A stretch of DNA of 64,000 bases from an uncultured Pelagibacteraceae bacterium. Its GTDB lineage: Bacteria > Pseudomonadota > Alphaproteobacteria > Pelagibacterales > AG-422-B15. The stretch's first letter is position 1. Every line of letters begins with the position of its first letter. The DNA is taken from NCBI GenBank assembly GCA_902525595.1, contig CABZHO010000003.1, forward strand, positions 1 through 64,000, in the 5' to 3' direction. The notes under the pieces were generated by a model, which worked only from the letters and a program-made list of their open reading frames with translations, ran no database searches and was not told where the DNA came from. The position numbers and the translations under genes were made by a program. Shown here one piece after another: positions 1 through 11,361 of the stretch.

Positions 1-1
1 T

Positions 2-181
2 TATTGTTTTTCAACAATTGGTTGTGTTCCGACATCAAAATCTCAAGAAGTAGGATTAGCACTTGGAGCACAAGCGGGGCCAAAAAAATTGATTGATGTA
101 CTAAACGAAGCAGGCTTTAAGAATTGTAAAGTAGTTAAGAAAAATGCAAGTAATATGGTTATAGAGGCAAGAAAAAATTAG
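2..181 (+). CDS. C-terminal fragment of a probable class I SAM-dependent methyltransferase (truncated by window start)
   Basis: Open frame 2 from window edge to TAG at 179-181: YCFSTIGCVPTSKSQEVGLALGAQAGPKKLIDVLNEAGFKNCKVVKKNASNMVIEARKN; 'L..AGF..' plus terminal 'N.MVIEARK' resembles methyltransferase C-termini. Confidence 0.45.
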   Translation, partial: YCFSTIGCVPTSKSQEVGLALGAQAGPKKLIDVLNEAGFKNCKVVKKNASNMVIEARKN

Positions 182-188
182 GCTTTGA

Positions 189-869
189 TTATGTTTTTGT
201 AGTACCAGTTGAATGGGCTTTACCATCTATTACAAGCTTAGGTTCTATGCTAACATCAATAAGCTCAGGTCTTTGAGATAAATAATTTTTTACTGTATCA
301 ATCGAATTAATATCTTTTAAAAACTCCTCTAACCTTGGAAATTTCTTTATAAGAGAATCGTCTAATTTTTTTGAAAGATCAAGATGATGAAAAGCTGCAA
401 AATCACAAGCTCTTGGTGTATCATCAATAAAAAATTTCATTTCACTTGATTTTAATATCTTTTCTAAATCCTCGAACCTTGATATTAGAAATGGTATCAT
501 ATCATCTCTTCTCTTTTTAAAGTCATTTCCTACAGCAAAATTGACAGTTGGATTAAGTGGTAAAAATAATTCTTGCGCACTTTGTAAAATAGAGCTGGCT
601 TTAGCTTCCTCTATTGGATTTTTTAATTTTAAACCAGCAACATTTTCAATAAAATTTAGAATAGCAATACTTTGACAGATCTCATATTTGTCATCAACTA
701 CTATCATTGGTAGTTGCTTAAAGGGAACTTGTGATTTTATCTCTGACCATTCTTTTCCATAATAATCCCAAGACATGATGAAATTATAGTCAATTCCTGT
801 ATAATGAAGTAGTAATTGTGGCGCTTCAGCCAAGGCTCTCATTTTAAAGTATATGAGATCTATTTTCAT
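189..869 (-). CDS. Glutathione S-transferase family protein
   Basis: N-terminal thioredoxin-like GST fold (KIDLIYFKMRALAEAPQLLLHYTGIDY...FKQLPMIVVDDKYEICQSIAILNFI). Confidence 0.85.
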   Translation of the reverse strand: MKIDLIYFKMRALAEAPQLLLHYTGIDYNFIMSWDYYGKEWSEIKSQVPFKQLPMIVVDDKYEICQSIAILNFIENVAGLKLKNPIEEAKASSILQSAQELFLPLNPTVNFAVGNDFKKRRDDMIPFLISRFEDLEKILKSSEMKFFIDDTPRACDFAAFHHLDLSKKLDDSLIKKFPRLEEFLKDINSIDTVKNYLSQRPELIDVSIEPKLVIDGKAHSTGTTKT

Positions 870-871
870 TT

Positions 872-1720
872 TTATAATCCGTATGCAGCAATGGTGGTAC
901 GGTGCAACAAGCGCTCTTGCCCCTCATAACCACCCGTAGCTCTGTGCAGAACACTTCTATTATCCCACATAATTAACATATTTTTCTTCCATTTATGACG
1001 ATAGACAAATTCATCTTTGCATTGCCAGGCACTTAATTCCATAAGTAGTTTCATTGCCTCCTGATTATTAAAACCATCAATCCCAATTATATAACCTATT
1101 GTTCCATAGATACCCTCTTCTCTTGTTTCAGGGTGATATTTTATTATTGGGTGCAATTGTTTTTCAAAGGCTGCGTTAGAAGCCCTTATATCCATGCTTC
1201 TACCCATTTCTCTATCTTTGTCACCGTAACCACCTCCAGGAGAGTACGGTACTAATGCTGAATGAATAGCTACTTTTCCTTCTAACTTTTTTCTTAACGA
1301 CAAAGGCATTTTTTCTAGTGCTAAATGTTGATTGGCAAATAATGTATCACCACCTTGTGTTGGTATTATTTTTCCAAAAAGACATGTACCTGCGGGTGGA
1401 TATTCTTGAAAACTCCAATCAGTGTGCCAGTTGTCTGCAAAGATTGGAACTTTTTCGTCTGAAGTCCTTTTGACTGCAATAATATTCTCTCTTCCTGGTA
1501 TAGATGCAATAAATGGATCATCTCCAAATGAGCCAAAGTATAGAGTGAAACGCTCTAAGTCATCATCAGATAAATCCTGATCAGGAAAACTGATTACATG
1601 ATGTTTAAGCCAATGCTCTCTTATTTCCAAAATCTGACTATTGGATAAATCTTCTCTGAGGTCAATTCCAGTTATTTCAGCACCACAAGCTTCATTTGAC
1701 ACAGTAATATTTAAATTCAT
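872..1720 (-). CDS. TauD/TfdA family Fe(II)/2-oxoglutarate-dependent dioxygenase
   Basis: HTDWSFQEYPPAGTCLFGKIIPTQGGDTLFANQ and C-terminal WDNRSVLHRATGGYEGQERLLHRTT motifs. Confidence 0.9.
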   Translation of the reverse strand: MNLNITVSNEACGAEITGIDLREDLSNSQILEIREHWLKHHVISFPDQDLSDDDLERFTLYFGSFGDDPFIASIPGRENIIAVKRTSDEKVPIFADNWHTDWSFQEYPPAGTCLFGKIIPTQGGDTLFANQHLALEKMPLSLRKKLEGKVAIHSALVPYSPGGGYGDKDREMGRSMDIRASNAAFEKQLHPIIKYHPETREEGIYGTIGYIIGIDGFNNQEAMKLLMELSAWQCKDEFVYRHKWKKNMLIMWDNRSVLHRATGGYEGQERLLHRTTIAAYGL

Positions 1721-1778
1721 ATTTACAAATTATAAGATAAGTCAGAAAGGATTTAAAAGTTTAAATTTAGCTTTTTTT

Positions 1779-1855
1779 TGGTGGGCCCACCAGGACTCGA
1801 ACCTGGGACAACTCCGTTATGAGCGGAGGGCTCTAACCAACTGAGCTATGGGCCC
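1779..1855 (-). tRNA. tRNA with CAT anticodon, probably tRNA-Ile2 (lysidine-type) rather than Met
   Basis: Reverse complement GGGCCCATAGCTCAGTTGGTTAGAGCCCTCCGCTCATAACGGAGTTGTCCCAGGTTCGAGTCCTGGTGGGCCCACCA: 7-bp acceptor, D, anticodon (loop CTCATAA) and T arms, encoded CCA. Confidence 0.92.
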
Positions 1856-1894
1856 GTAATAACTTTTATACACAGATAGGGTACGACAATCAAA

Positions 1895-3910
1895 CTAGTT
1901 TTTATCTAAAAAACTTTTTAAAAGTTTAGCTCTTGTCGGATGCTTAAGTTTTCTAAGTGCTTTTGCTTCAATTTGCCTAATTCTTTCTCTTGTCACTGAG
2001 AATTGTTGACCTACTTCTTCAAGCGTATGATCTGAGTTCATTCCAATTCCAAATCTCATTCTTAAAACTCTCTCTTCGCGAGGAGTAAGCGATGACAAAA
2101 TTTTTGTTGTTGTTTGCCTTAAATTAGAATTAATCGCTGCATCAATTGGAATAACTGCATTTTCATCCTGAATAAAGTCGCCTAAATGACTATCTTCCTC
2201 ATCACCAACTGGGGTTTCCAAGCTAACTGGTTCTTTCGCTATTTTTAATACTTTTCTAACTTTTTCGAGCGGCATATTTAGTTTTTTTGAAATCTCTTCA
2301 GGAGTAGGCTCTCTTCCTATTTCGTTTAGAAGTAATCTTTGGGTTCTAACAATCTTATTAATTGTTTCTATCATATGCACCGGAATTCGGATTGTTCTTG
2401 CCTGGTCAGCAATAGATCTGGTAATAGCTTGCCTTATCCACCAAGTAGCATAAGTTGAAAATTTATAACCCCTACGGTATTCAAATTTGTCGACAGCTTT
2501 CATCAAACCAATATTTCCTTCTTGTATTAAATCAAGAAATTGCAAACCCCTATTTGTATATTTCTTTGCAATAGAAATAACTAATCTCAGGTTAGCTTCA
2601 ATCATTTCTTTCTTCGCAATGCTCGATTCTCTCTCTCCTTTTTGGACATTGCTTACAATTCTTTTAAACTCATTTAAAGTTAAACCAATATTACTTGCTG
2701 CAGCTCGAACTTCGTTCATAATATTTTTAATACTATTCTTCTCCAACTTAACAAATTTTTCCCATCCCGATAATCTTGTAATCTTTCTTAGCCAATAAGG
2801 GTTGTCTTCATTTCCAATATATTTATCTAAAAACTCTTCACGCGATATTTTATGTTGAACGGCTAAACGAAGAAGTTTGCCCTCTAGTGATACAAGATCT
2901 TTGTTAATGATATATAATTTATTAATAAGTTCTTCAATTTTTCCTGTATTTATCTGCAGCCCTTTGATTTGCTCAACAACAGCAGATTTTGAAACTTGAT
3001 AGCTTTTTTCAGAACGAGCAGGGAACTCTTTACCTATTTCCTGAAACGCAATTTTATCTTTCTGTAATTTTTGAAGTTTTTTAAAACTCTTACTCAGTTT
3101 TTTGAATGTTTCTAATATTTGTGGTTTTAATTCTTCTTCCATTATAGCAATCGATACATTAAGCTCATCCTCAGAGTCTTCATACTCTTCAATCGATTGA
3201 TCTGATGATGGGTCAACCATTGGCTCGGTGTCATCGCCATATGTGGCTGATTTTTTTTCTTCTTCTTTTCTTCTACGAAGTTCTTCTTTTTCTTCTTGCT
3301 CTTTCCTTTTCTTTGCTTCTTTTATCTTTTTACTAAGCTCCTTTTTATTTGGAGATTCTTCAAATAATGATTCTAAATCGATAACCTCTCTTAGTGTTAT
3401 TTTTTCAGCAATTATGTCATCTCTCCAATCAAGAATAGCTTTTAACGTTAGTGGGCTTTCACATAAACCGGATATCATTGCTTCTTGGCCTGCTTCGATT
3501 CTTTTTGCAATTGCAATTTCGCCTTCACGCGAAAGAAGGTCAACCGTTCCCATTTCACGTAAATAAAGTTTTACAGGGTCATCAGTTTTTTCAGCTCCCG
3601 TCTTAGCATTTGTGCCATTTTCATCTTTCTCTTCATCGTTATCAGAGTCATCTGAGTCAATAATATCGAACCCTACTTGTGATAATTTAGTCGTATATTG
3701 CTCAATTTGTTCGGATGTAAACTTTTCCTCTGGAAAAGATTTTTTAATTAATTCATTTGTAAGATAACCATCTTTCTTACCTTGTTTGATTAATTTTTTA
3801 ATAATTGATTTTTCTAAATCAAGAACCGGTCCATCTTGTTCACTAACATGATTATTGACATGTTCAAGCTCCGTCTTTAACTGCTTTTTTTTTCGGCCGC
3901 GCTTTTTCAT
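1895..3910 (-). CDS. rpoD: RNA polymerase sigma factor RpoD (sigma-70)
   Basis: Region 2 ([63 protein letters not shown]) and region 4 ([16 protein letters not shown]...[18 protein letters not shown]). Confidence 0.98.
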   Translation of the reverse strand: MKKRGRKKKQLKTELEHVNNHVSEQDGPVLDLEKSIIKKLIKQGKKDGYLTNELIKKSFPEEKFTSEQIEQYTTKLSQVGFDIIDSDDSDNDEEKDENGTNAKTGAEKTDDPVKLYLREMGTVDLLSREGEIAIAKRIEAGQEAMISGLCESPLTLKAILDWRDDIIAEKITLREVIDLESLFEESPNKKELSKKIKEAKKRKEQEEKEELRRRKEEEKKSATYGDDTEPMVDPSSDQSIEEYEDSEDELNVSIAIMEEELKPQILETFKKLSKSFKKLQKLQKDKIAFQEIGKEFPARSEKSYQVSKSAVVEQIKGLQINTGKIEELINKLYIINKDLVSLEGKLLRLAVQHKISREEFLDKYIGNEDNPYWLRKITRLSGWEKFVKLEKNSIKNIMNEVRAAASNIGLTLNEFKRIVSNVQKGERESSIAKKEMIEANLRLVISIAKKYTNRGLQFLDLIQEGNIGLMKAVDKFEYRRGYKFSTYATWWIRQAITRSIADQARTIRIPVHMIETINKIVRTQRLLLNEIGREPTPEEISKKLNMPLEKVRKVLKIAKEPVSLETPVGDEEDSHLGDFIQDENAVIPIDAAINSNLRQTTTKILSSLTPREERVLRMRFGIGMNSDHTLEEVGQQFSVTRERIRQIEAKALRKLKHPTRAKLLKSFLDKN

Positions 3911-3911
3911 C

Positions 3912-5717
3912 TTAATTCTTAATTAAACTTTCATTTTTTATTTTTACAAAATTCTCAAAGCTCTCCTGGTCCATATTCTGCTCTAAATCCGCAAAAGCTT
4001 TGGTTAGATCATTTTCATCTACAAGCTTACTATGAAGCTCAACAAGTCCTAAAAAATTTTTTTCAACACTTACAGGTTCACTTTTAATTAATGATCCATA
4101 AGTACTTATGAGATTAGGCTGATAAATAAAATTGATCTCCTGATCTAAACCTTGACCTAGTAAATATGCTTTAAAATCAAAATTTTCAAGATCTTTATCG
4201 GATTGCGAGGATGAAAATTCAAGAATTTTATTAGTTAATTTTGATAATTTTAGATCGTTGAACCTTATTTTACCAAATTCCTCAGTATACTTATATATTA
4301 AGAAAGGATTTTCAATTATGGACAAAATAATGATTTTTTCTCTTACTGCCGAGTCATGAGAGCTTAGATCTACTCTTTCGCTCTTCTTTATTTCGTTTGA
4401 TACTTTTTTATTATAATACGTTTTATAACCTTTATTGATATTATGATTTGCATCTTTTAAAAGTCTTATTTTCTCAGTAAATTCTTTATTATAGTATTCT
4501 CTTACTGTTTGATTGTTAATTTTACTTAATAATGTTCTTATTCTTTTTTCAAACCCCGCTTTTTTTTCTGGTGTTGATAGATCTTCTCTTTCCAATTCTT
4601 TGCGCCATAAAAATTCAGATAAGGATAAAGACTGATCAAGAAGCTTAGTAAAATCTGCAGCACTATTTTTATTTATAAAATCATCAGGATCATAATTTTT
4701 TGGTAAAATAGAAAATCTCAATGAAAGATCAGGTTGCAAATTTTGAATAGCTAATAATGAAGCTCTCTCAGCTGCTTTCTGACCCGCCTCATCACCATCA
4801 AAGATAACAATGGGACTCTGACAAACTTTCCAAGCTTTTTCAATTTGAAAACTTGTCAATGCGGTACCAAGAGGTGCGACTGTTGTTTTAAAATTATTCT
4901 GATAAAGAGAAATAACATCCATATAACCCTCAACAATAATTAAATTTTGTACTTTCCTATTTTCTTCAATGGCAAGATTTAAATTAAAAAGATTATAACT
5001 CTTTTTAAATAAGGGACTGTCAGTGGAATTTATATATTTTATATTTGAGTTATCAAGTGCTCTTCCTCCAAAAGCAATGATTTGAGATCGATAATCTTTG
5101 ATTGGAAAAATAAGTCGATTTCTAAAAAAATCATAATATTCACCTTCTCTATTATTTGATTTTTTTATTAAGCCTAAAGATAAAGCATCATCTAAATTTA
5201 AACCTTTATTTTTTATATGAAGATAAAGTTGATTGGAAGAACTTCCTGAATAACCCAACTGAAATTTTTCTATAATGCTATCTTTTATTAATCTTCTATC
5301 TAAATATTTTTTTGCAATATTACTCTTAGTGAGCAATGTTTGAAAAAAAATATTAGTTTCGTTCATAAGATTCTTTAAGCTTGAATAATTTTTTTCAATA
5401 TAATTAGGATCTTTAATCATTCCATTTTCAGGATTTAATCCAGCTTGTTTAGCAAGGAATTCAATGGACTCTGGATAAGTCATATTCTTATGTTTAATTA
5501 AAAATGAAAAGATATCACCATGCTCAGCACTGCTAAAACAATGATAAAATTCCTTATCATCATTTACTGTAAATGAAGGTGTCTTTTCGTTTTTAAATGG
5601 ACTTAGACCAACAAATTCATTGCCTCTCTGTGTAAGTTTGACAAATTTACCAACCACATCAGATACCCGAAGACGTGATTTAATTTCATTTATAAATTCT
5701 TTTGAATATCTTGGCAT
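3912..5717 (-). CDS. dnaG: DNA primase DnaG
   Basis: [28 protein letters not shown] and [18 protein letters not shown]...[13 protein letters not shown]. Confidence 0.97.
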   Translation of the reverse strand: MPRYSKEFINEIKSRLRVSDVVGKFVKLTQRGNEFVGLSPFKNEKTPSFTVNDDKEFYHCFSSAEHGDIFSFLIKHKNMTYPESIEFLAKQAGLNPENGMIKDPNYIEKNYSSLKNLMNETNIFFQTLLTKSNIAKKYLDRRLIKDSIIEKFQLGYSGSSSNQLYLHIKNKGLNLDDALSLGLIKKSNNREGEYYDFFRNRLIFPIKDYRSQIIAFGGRALDNSNIKYINSTDSPLFKKSYNLFNLNLAIEENRKVQNLIIVEGYMDVISLYQNNFKTTVAPLGTALTSFQIEKAWKVCQSPIVIFDGDEAGQKAAERASLLAIQNLQPDLSLRFSILPKNYDPDDFINKNSAADFTKLLDQSLSLSEFLWRKELEREDLSTPEKKAGFEKRIRTLLSKINNQTVREYYNKEFTEKIRLLKDANHNINKGYKTYYNKKVSNEIKKSERVDLSSHDSAVREKIIILSIIENPFLIYKYTEEFGKIRFNDLKLSKLTNKILEFSSSQSDKDLENFDFKAYLLGQGLDQEINFIYQPNLISTYGSLIKSEPVSVEKNFLGLVELHSKLVDENDLTKAFADLEQNMDQESFENFVKIKNESLIKN

Positions 5718-5766
5718 TGACTAAGTATATTATTAACGTCAAAAAAAAATAGATAACAAATTGCCG

Positions 5767-6222
5767 TTAATTTCCAAGTTTTTCCTTGATTAATTTGCTA
5801 GCAAGAGAAATATCAAGGGCAGAAGAGGAATTATCTTTGAGATATTTAATCACCTTACCTATTTCTTTCAATGTTGAAGCTTCTGTTGCTTTTATAGCAT
5901 CATCGCACAGTAGTGCTGTTTGAGCCTCATCAAGCTGCTCTGGCAGAAACTCGTTTATAATTTTAATTTCACCATTTTCCTTACTAACTAACTCTGACCT
6001 ACCAGCTTGTGCAAACATTTCAATCGAATCATTTCTTTGCTTAACCATTTTTTTTAATAGTTGAATAACGACTTCCTCAGAAATTTCAGAATCTTCACCT
6101 GAAGAACGACTTGCTATTTCTTTATCTTTGATTGCAGCTAGTACTAGTCTTAAAGTGTGGATTCTCTCTTTATCGCCATTTTTAAGAGCATTAGATAATT
6201 CTGTTGTGATAGTATCTTTCAT
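5767..6222 (-). CDS. GatB/YqeY domain-containing protein
   Basis: Typical YqeY: LRLVLAAIKDKEIA...VVIQLLKKMVKQRNDSIEMFAQAGRSELVSKE..EI.II.EFLPEQL; synteny with dnaG/carA. Confidence 0.93.
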   Translation of the reverse strand: MKDTITTELSNALKNGDKERIHTLRLVLAAIKDKEIASRSSGEDSEISEEVVIQLLKKMVKQRNDSIEMFAQAGRSELVSKENGEIKIINEFLPEQLDEAQTALLCDDAIKATEASTLKEIGKVIKYLKDNSSSALDISLASKLIKEKLGN

Positions 6223-6352
6223 TTGAAGTAAACTTAAAATCTATATCATCAAATATCTTGTGGCAATAATAGATCAAAATTTATTATCTTATCTTACTAT
6301 TGCATGAATGCCCCATTTGCACTAAATTTCTATAAATCTAGAATCAGTACAT

Positions 6353-7501
6353 ATGTTCAAGTCTCTTAGGTTGAAAAAAGATCGTGCAACAGCTCGACCT
6401 AAACCTATTGAGGGCCAGCTTATTCTTGAAGATGGATCCCATTTTAATGGAATTAAAATTGGTTCTCCTAACATGGAAATTGGTGAAGTATGCTTCAATA
6501 CATCAATGACAGGCTATCAGGAGATAATAACTGACCCCTCCTATGCAGGACAAATAATTAATTTTACATTCCCACATATTGGTAACGTAGGAACAAATTT
6601 TGATGATGACGAATCTAGAAAGCCATTTGCAAAAGGAATAATCATTAACTGTGATATTTCCGATCCCTCAAACTATAGGTCTATTCTTCATCTTGATCTA
6701 TGGCTTAAAAAAAATAATATACCCGGTATTTGTAATATTGATACTAGACTAATTACAAATAGAATTCGTTCAAAAGGTGCTCCAAGAGGTGGTATTATTG
6801 AAGGCCCTATAAATAATAAAAAATCTGCATACTGTTTAAAAGAAATAAAAAAATGGAAGGGTCTAAATGGGCTTGATCTTGCTATCGATGTATCACGCAA
6901 AGATGTAAAAATTTATAAGTCTAAAAAAAAATCAAAACTAAAGGTTGTAGCAATAGACTATGGAATTAAACAGAATATATTGAATTGCTTATTAGATTTA
7001 AATTTAGAAGTAATTTTAGTACCAGCAAAAACTTCGGCAGAAAAGATACTTACTTATAATCCAAATGGCATCTTTCTCTCAAATGGTCCAGGTGATCCAA
7101 AGGCAACAGGAAAGTATGCTATCCCAATTATAAAAAAACTTATCGAGGCAAGGATTCCAATATTTGGTATATGCCTTGGCCATCAACTTATTTCTTTAGC
7201 TTTAGGAGCAAAAACAAAAAAAATGTTTCAAGGTCACAGGGGAGCTAATCATCCGGTAAAAAATCTTGTAACAAAGAAAGTTGAAATTACATCTCAAAAC
7301 CATGGCTTTGAAGTAACTGAAAATTCTATACCTAAGGATGTAAAAATAACTCATAAATCATTATTCGATGGAAGTATTGAAGGTATAAAAAAGGGAAAAA
7401 AAATATTTGCAGTTCAATATCACCCTGAAGCAAGCCCAGGACCGCATGATAGCCATTATCTTTTCATTGAATTTAAAGAAATGATTAAGCAAAATGCCTA
7501 A
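6353..7501 (+). CDS. carA: Carbamoyl-phosphate synthase small subunit
   Basis: [25 protein letters not shown]; glutaminase [28 protein letters not shown]. Confidence 0.97.
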   Translation: MFKSLRLKKDRATARPKPIEGQLILEDGSHFNGIKIGSPNMEIGEVCFNTSMTGYQEIITDPSYAGQIINFTFPHIGNVGTNFDDDESRKPFAKGIIINCDISDPSNYRSILHLDLWLKKNNIPGICNIDTRLITNRIRSKGAPRGGIIEGPINNKKSAYCLKEIKKWKGLNGLDLAIDVSRKDVKIYKSKKKSKLKVVAIDYGIKQNILNCLLDLNLEVILVPAKTSAEKILTYNPNGIFLSNGPGDPKATGKYAIPIIKKLIEARIPIFGICLGHQLISLALGAKTKKMFQGHRGANHPVKNLVTKKVEITSQNHGFEVTENSIPKDVKITHKSLFDGSIEGIKKGKKIFAVQYHPEASPGPHDSHYLFIEFKEMIKQNA

Positions 7502-10500
7502 GAGAAAGGACATAAAATCTATTTTAATTGTTGGAGCTGGCCCAATAATTATAGGTCAGGCATGTGAGTTCGATTATTCGGGAACACAAGCATGCAAAGC
7601 GTTACGAGAAGAAGGTTACAAAGTAATCTTAATTAATTCTAATCCTGCAACTATAATGACTGACCCTGAAACTGCAGATGTAGTGTATATCGAACCAATA
7701 ACACCTGAAATTGTTGCAAAAATAATTAAGAAAGAAAAGCCCAATGTACTTCTACCAACAATGGGTGGTCAAACAGCATTAAATATAGCAATTGAACTTT
7801 CAAAAAATGGAACGTTAAAAAAATATAAAGTTGAATTGATTGGCGCAAATCTTCAAGCAATCAAAAAAGCTGAGGAAAGAGAAAGTTTCTATAAAGCAAT
7901 GACTAAAATAGGATTAGAATGTCCAAGAGCAGAAATTGCCAGAAGTATAAAAAACGCTAAAAAAGCTCTTAAAAAAATTGGATTACCAGTCATCATAAGA
8001 CCATCATTCACTCTTGGTGGTACAGGTGGTGGAATTGCTACTACCGAGAAGCAATTTGAAGAAATTGCAAATTCAGGACTTTATAATTCACCTATCAATG
8101 AAATTTTAATTGAAGAATCTGTTGCTGGATGGAAAGAATTTGAAATGGAAGTTGTAAGAGACAAAAATGATAATTGTATAATCATTTGCTCAATTGAAAA
8201 TGTTGACCCTATGGGAGTTCACACTGGCGACTCTATTACAATAGCTCCTGCGCTTACGTTGACTGATAAAGAGTATCAAATTATGAGAAATGCATCCATT
8301 GCATGCCTAAGAGAGATTGGCGTTGAAACTGGAGGATCAAATGTTCAATTTGCTGTCAATCCAAAAAATGGAAGGCTTGTAATAATTGAAATGAATCCTA
8401 GAGTTTCTAGATCATCTGCCTTAGCTTCTAAGGCAACAGGTTTTCCAATCGCAAAAATAGCTGCAAAATTGGCGGTTGGGTATACTTTAGATGAGCTCAA
8501 TAATGAAATCACAAAAGTTACACCCGCATCTTTTGAGCCAACAATTGATTATGTAGTTACAAAAATACCTAGATTTACTTTTGAAAAATTTCAACTAACG
8601 CAACCACTATTATCAAGTTCAATGAAATCTGTTGGTGAAGTAATGGCAATAGGAAGATCATTCCCAGAGTCATTACAAAAAGCCATGAGATCACTCGAAA
8701 CTGGGTTAAATGGCTTGGACGAAGTAAATATGAGTATGAACAAAAAAAAACTCACCAAAAAAAATATTTTAACGGAACTTAAAAAACCACTTGCTAACAA
8801 ACTATTATTAGTAGCACAGGCACTGCGTTTTGGACTGAAAATAAATCAAATCTATCAAACTTCAAAAGTTGATCCTTGGTTTATTGGTCAGATAAAGACG
8901 ATAGTTGATACAGAAAAAATATTAAAAAAAGGATTGCCGCGTGACCCTAAAGAACTGCTTAAAATCAAAGCATTGGGTTTCTCAGATAAAAAAATATCAC
9001 AATTGTGTAATATCAATGAAGAGAAAATTTTTAATATAAGAATCAAAAATAAAATTTTTCCAGACTTTAAAAGAATTGATACTTGCGCAGCAGAGTTTGA
9101 GGCAAAAACTCCTTACATGTATTCTACTTACGCTAAAAATACCTTAGATACTCAAGCCTGTGAGTCTAATCCGACGAATAAAAAAAAGGTGATTATTTTA
9201 GGAAGTGGTCCGAATCGAATTGGCCAAGGTGTTGAATTTGATTATTGCTGCTGTCATGCGTCGTTTGCTCTTAAAGATTTAAAATATGAGACAATCATGA
9301 TCAACTGTAATCCAGAAACAGTCTCTACTGATCCAGATACCAGCGACAGGCTTTATTTTGAACCCCTGACGAATGAACACGTATATGAAATTATTAAAAG
9401 TGAAAAAAGAAAAGGACAGCTTTTAGGGGTTATCGTTCAGTTTGGCGGTCAAACGCCACTTAAATTGTCTAGTTACTTAAATAAAATGAATATTCCAATC
9501 TTGGGTACATCAAATGAGTCTATTGATACTGCAGAAGATAGAGAAAAATTTAAAAAGATTGCTGAAGATCTTAATCTTTTACAGCCAGCAAACGGAATTG
9601 CATATTCTGAAAGAGAAGCTCATTCAGTGATTAAAAAAATTGGATTTCCAGCTGTAATACGACCGTCATACGTTTTAGGTGGAAGAGCTATGGAAATTGT
9701 TCATAATAAAGATGAATTAAAGAAGTACTTCAAAGAAGCTGTGGTGGTTTCTGGTAAAAGTCCAGTTCTAATAGATCACTATTTAAAAGACTCTATTGAG
9801 ATAGACGTAGATGCTGTATCTGATGGAAAAAAAGTCGTCATTGCTGGTATAATGGAACATATCGAGGAGGCAGGAATTCATTCGGGAGACTCAACTTGTA
9901 CATTACCTCCTTACTCATTGTCAGAAAAAATAATTAAAGATATAGAAAAGCAAACTAAGAAGTTGGCAGTTGCACTGAAAGTCAAAGGCTTACTCAATAT
10001 ACAATTTGCAATTCAAAATAATAATATATTTCTTCTTGAAGTTAATCCAAGGAGTAGTCGAACTGTTCCATTTGTTGCAAAAGCCACTGGTAATTCAATT
10101 GTAAAGAATGCGCTAAGCGCTGCAATGGGAAAACAATTAAATGATAAAAAATTTAAGTCTCACAAGACTAATTGCATCTCAATTAAAGAACCTGTTTTTC
10201 CATTTAAACGTTTTCCAAATGTTGATACTATTTTAGGGCCTGAAATGAAGTCTACTGGCGAAGTAATGGCAATCGATAAATCATTTGAGGCAGCTTTTAT
10301 AAAATGTCAATTAGCATCTTCAAACCCTCTTCCCAAAAAAGGTTCATTATTCGTCTCTGTGAAAGACTCCGATAAGCCAAAAATTCTTCCTATTATTAGA
10401 TCCTTCCAGAAATTAGGGTTTTTAGTGAAAGCTACTGCAGGTACCGCTGATTATTTAATAGAAGGCGGTATTAAAGTTAAGAAAATAAATAAAGTTTCTC

Positions 10501-10730
10501 AGGGTTCACCACATGTTGTTGAAGAATTACTTAATAATAAAGTTGACATACTAATTAATACGACAGAAGGCAGGAAATCAATTAATGACTCCTATGGTAT
10601 AAGAAGAACTGCTCTCATGAAGAGTTTGCCATACTTTCTTACAGTGTCTGGTGCAAGAGCCGCTATTAATTCAATTAAGGAATTAAGAAATAACGAGTTA
10701 GAAGTGAATCCTATTACTAAATTTCACTAA
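7494..10730 (+). CDS. carB: Carbamoyl-phosphate synthase large subunit
   Basis: [42 protein letters not shown]; duplicated ATP-grasp halves; C-terminal MGS-like domain. Confidence 0.98.
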   Translation: MPKRKDIKSILIVGAGPIIIGQACEFDYSGTQACKALREEGYKVILINSNPATIMTDPETADVVYIEPITPEIVAKIIKKEKPNVLLPTMGGQTALNIAIELSKNGTLKKYKVELIGANLQAIKKAEERESFYKAMTKIGLECPRAEIARSIKNAKKALKKIGLPVIIRPSFTLGGTGGGIATTEKQFEEIANSGLYNSPINEILIEESVAGWKEFEMEVVRDKNDNCIIICSIENVDPMGVHTGDSITIAPALTLTDKEYQIMRNASIACLREIGVETGGSNVQFAVNPKNGRLVIIEMNPRVSRSSALASKATGFPIAKIAAKLAVGYTLDELNNEITKVTPASFEPTIDYVVTKIPRFTFEKFQLTQPLLSSSMKSVGEVMAIGRSFPESLQKAMRSLETGLNGLDEVNMSMNKKKLTKKNILTELKKPLANKLLLVAQALRFGLKINQIYQTSKVDPWFIGQIKTIVDTEKILKKGLPRDPKELLKIKALGFSDKKISQLCNINEEKIFNIRIKNKIFPDFKRIDTCAAEFEAKTPYMYSTYAKNTLDTQACESNPTNKKKVIILGSGPNRIGQGVEFDYCCCHASFALKDLKYETIMINCNPETVSTDPDTSDRLYFEPLTNEHVYEIIKSEKRKGQLLGVIVQFGGQTPLKLSSYLNKMNIPILGTSNESIDTAEDREKFKKIAEDLNLLQPANGIAYSEREAHSVIKKIGFPAVIRPSYVLGGRAMEIVHNKDELKKYFKEAVVVSGKSPVLIDHYLKDSIEIDVDAVSDGKKVVIAGIMEHIEEAGIHSGDSTCTLPPYSLSEKIIKDIEKQTKKLAVALKVKGLLNIQFAIQNNNIFLLEVNPRSSRTVPFVAKATGNSIVKNALSAAMGKQLNDKKFKSHKTNCISIKEPVFPFKRFPNVDTILGPEMKSTGEVMAIDKSFEAAFIKCQLASSNPLPKKGSLFVSVKDSDKPKILPIIRSFQKLGFLVKATAGTADYLIEGGIKVKKINKVSQGSPHVVEELLNNKVDILINTTEGRKSINDSYGIRRTALMKSLPYFLTVSGARAAINSIKELRNNELEVNPITKFH

Positions 10731-11197
10731 TCTAAAGGAACAGCACCTAGTTTTTTTGTATTTTTAATAACAAAGGCAGTTTTAACACTCAAAATATTTT
10801 CATTTGAGGTAATGTGTGTCGTTAAAAAATTATTAAATTCATTCATATTTTTTACTACACATTTAAGAATAAAGTCTATTTCGCCATTCAGCATAAAACA
10901 TTCTCTAATTGGTTCCCAGCCCCATACCAATTTTTCAAAAGACCCAAGGCTTTCTTCATTTTGATTTTTTAAACTTATAAATATCCATGCTACTAAGTCA
11001 TATCCAAGCTTTGATGGATCTAGATTTGCACGAAAACCATCAATATATCCATTATCTTCCAAGTCCCTTACTCTTCTTAATGTAGGAGGTGGTGACATTT
11101 TAATTTTCTTAGATAAGTCTAGATTTGAAATTCTTCCCTGGTCTTGAAGTATTCGAAGTATTTTTAGATCTACGCTATCAATCTCTTTCTTTGCCAT
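10727..11197 (-). CDS. Lrp/AsnC family transcriptional regulator
   Basis: [49 protein letters not shown] plus RAM-like C-terminus. Confidence 0.93.
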   Translation of the reverse strand: MAKKEIDSVDLKILRILQDQGRISNLDLSKKIKMSPPPTLRRVRDLEDNGYIDGFRANLDPSKLGYDLVAWIFISLKNQNEESLGSFEKLVWGWEPIRECFMLNGEIDFILKCVVKNMNEFNNFLTTHITSNENILSVKTAFVIKNTKKLGAVPLD

Positions 11198-11361
11198 CAG
11201 TCTGCTAGTCGCTCTGTTTTAAAAGTAAGATAGTTTAATTGTAAAAAGTATCTTTCCTCTTCAATTTTTTTTTTTTCAAGTAGAAGATTGTCTGTATTCC
11301 AATAACTTAAAGGTGTATTGGAATGCGATAAATTAATTTTCAAAGCACTTAAGTATGTCAT
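11197..11361 (-). CDS. Small ORF, 54 aa, unknown function (absent from supplied ORF track)
   Basis: MTYLSALKINLSHSNTPLSYWNTDNLLLEKKKIEEERYFLQLNYLTFKTERLAD; ATG overlaps stop of upstream gene (ATGA, 11358-11361), TGA overlaps Lrp ATG (TGATG); fills the whole 160-bp gap. Confidence 0.6.
   Translation of the reverse strand: MTYLSALKINLSHSNTPLSYWNTDNLLLEKKKIEEERYFLQLNYLTFKTERLAD

Noticed and set aside
1641-1844. 67-aa plus-strand ORF (...WWAHQDSNLGQLRYERRALTN)
   Set aside because: Antisense to the CAT-anticodon tRNA and the start of the dioxygenase gene; 'DSNLGQ...' peptides are a classic tRNA-antisense artefact.
3228-3330. Repetitive Lys/Glu/Arg-rich tract in RpoD as a possible repeat
   Set aside because: Charged insertion typical of the non-conserved region of RpoD; no exact nucleotide repeat unit.
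2487-3566. Plus-strand ORFs of 103 and 112 aa opposite rpoD
   Set aside because: Low-complexity Ser/Phe/Leu-rich translations antisense to a strongly conserved gene; shadow ORFs.
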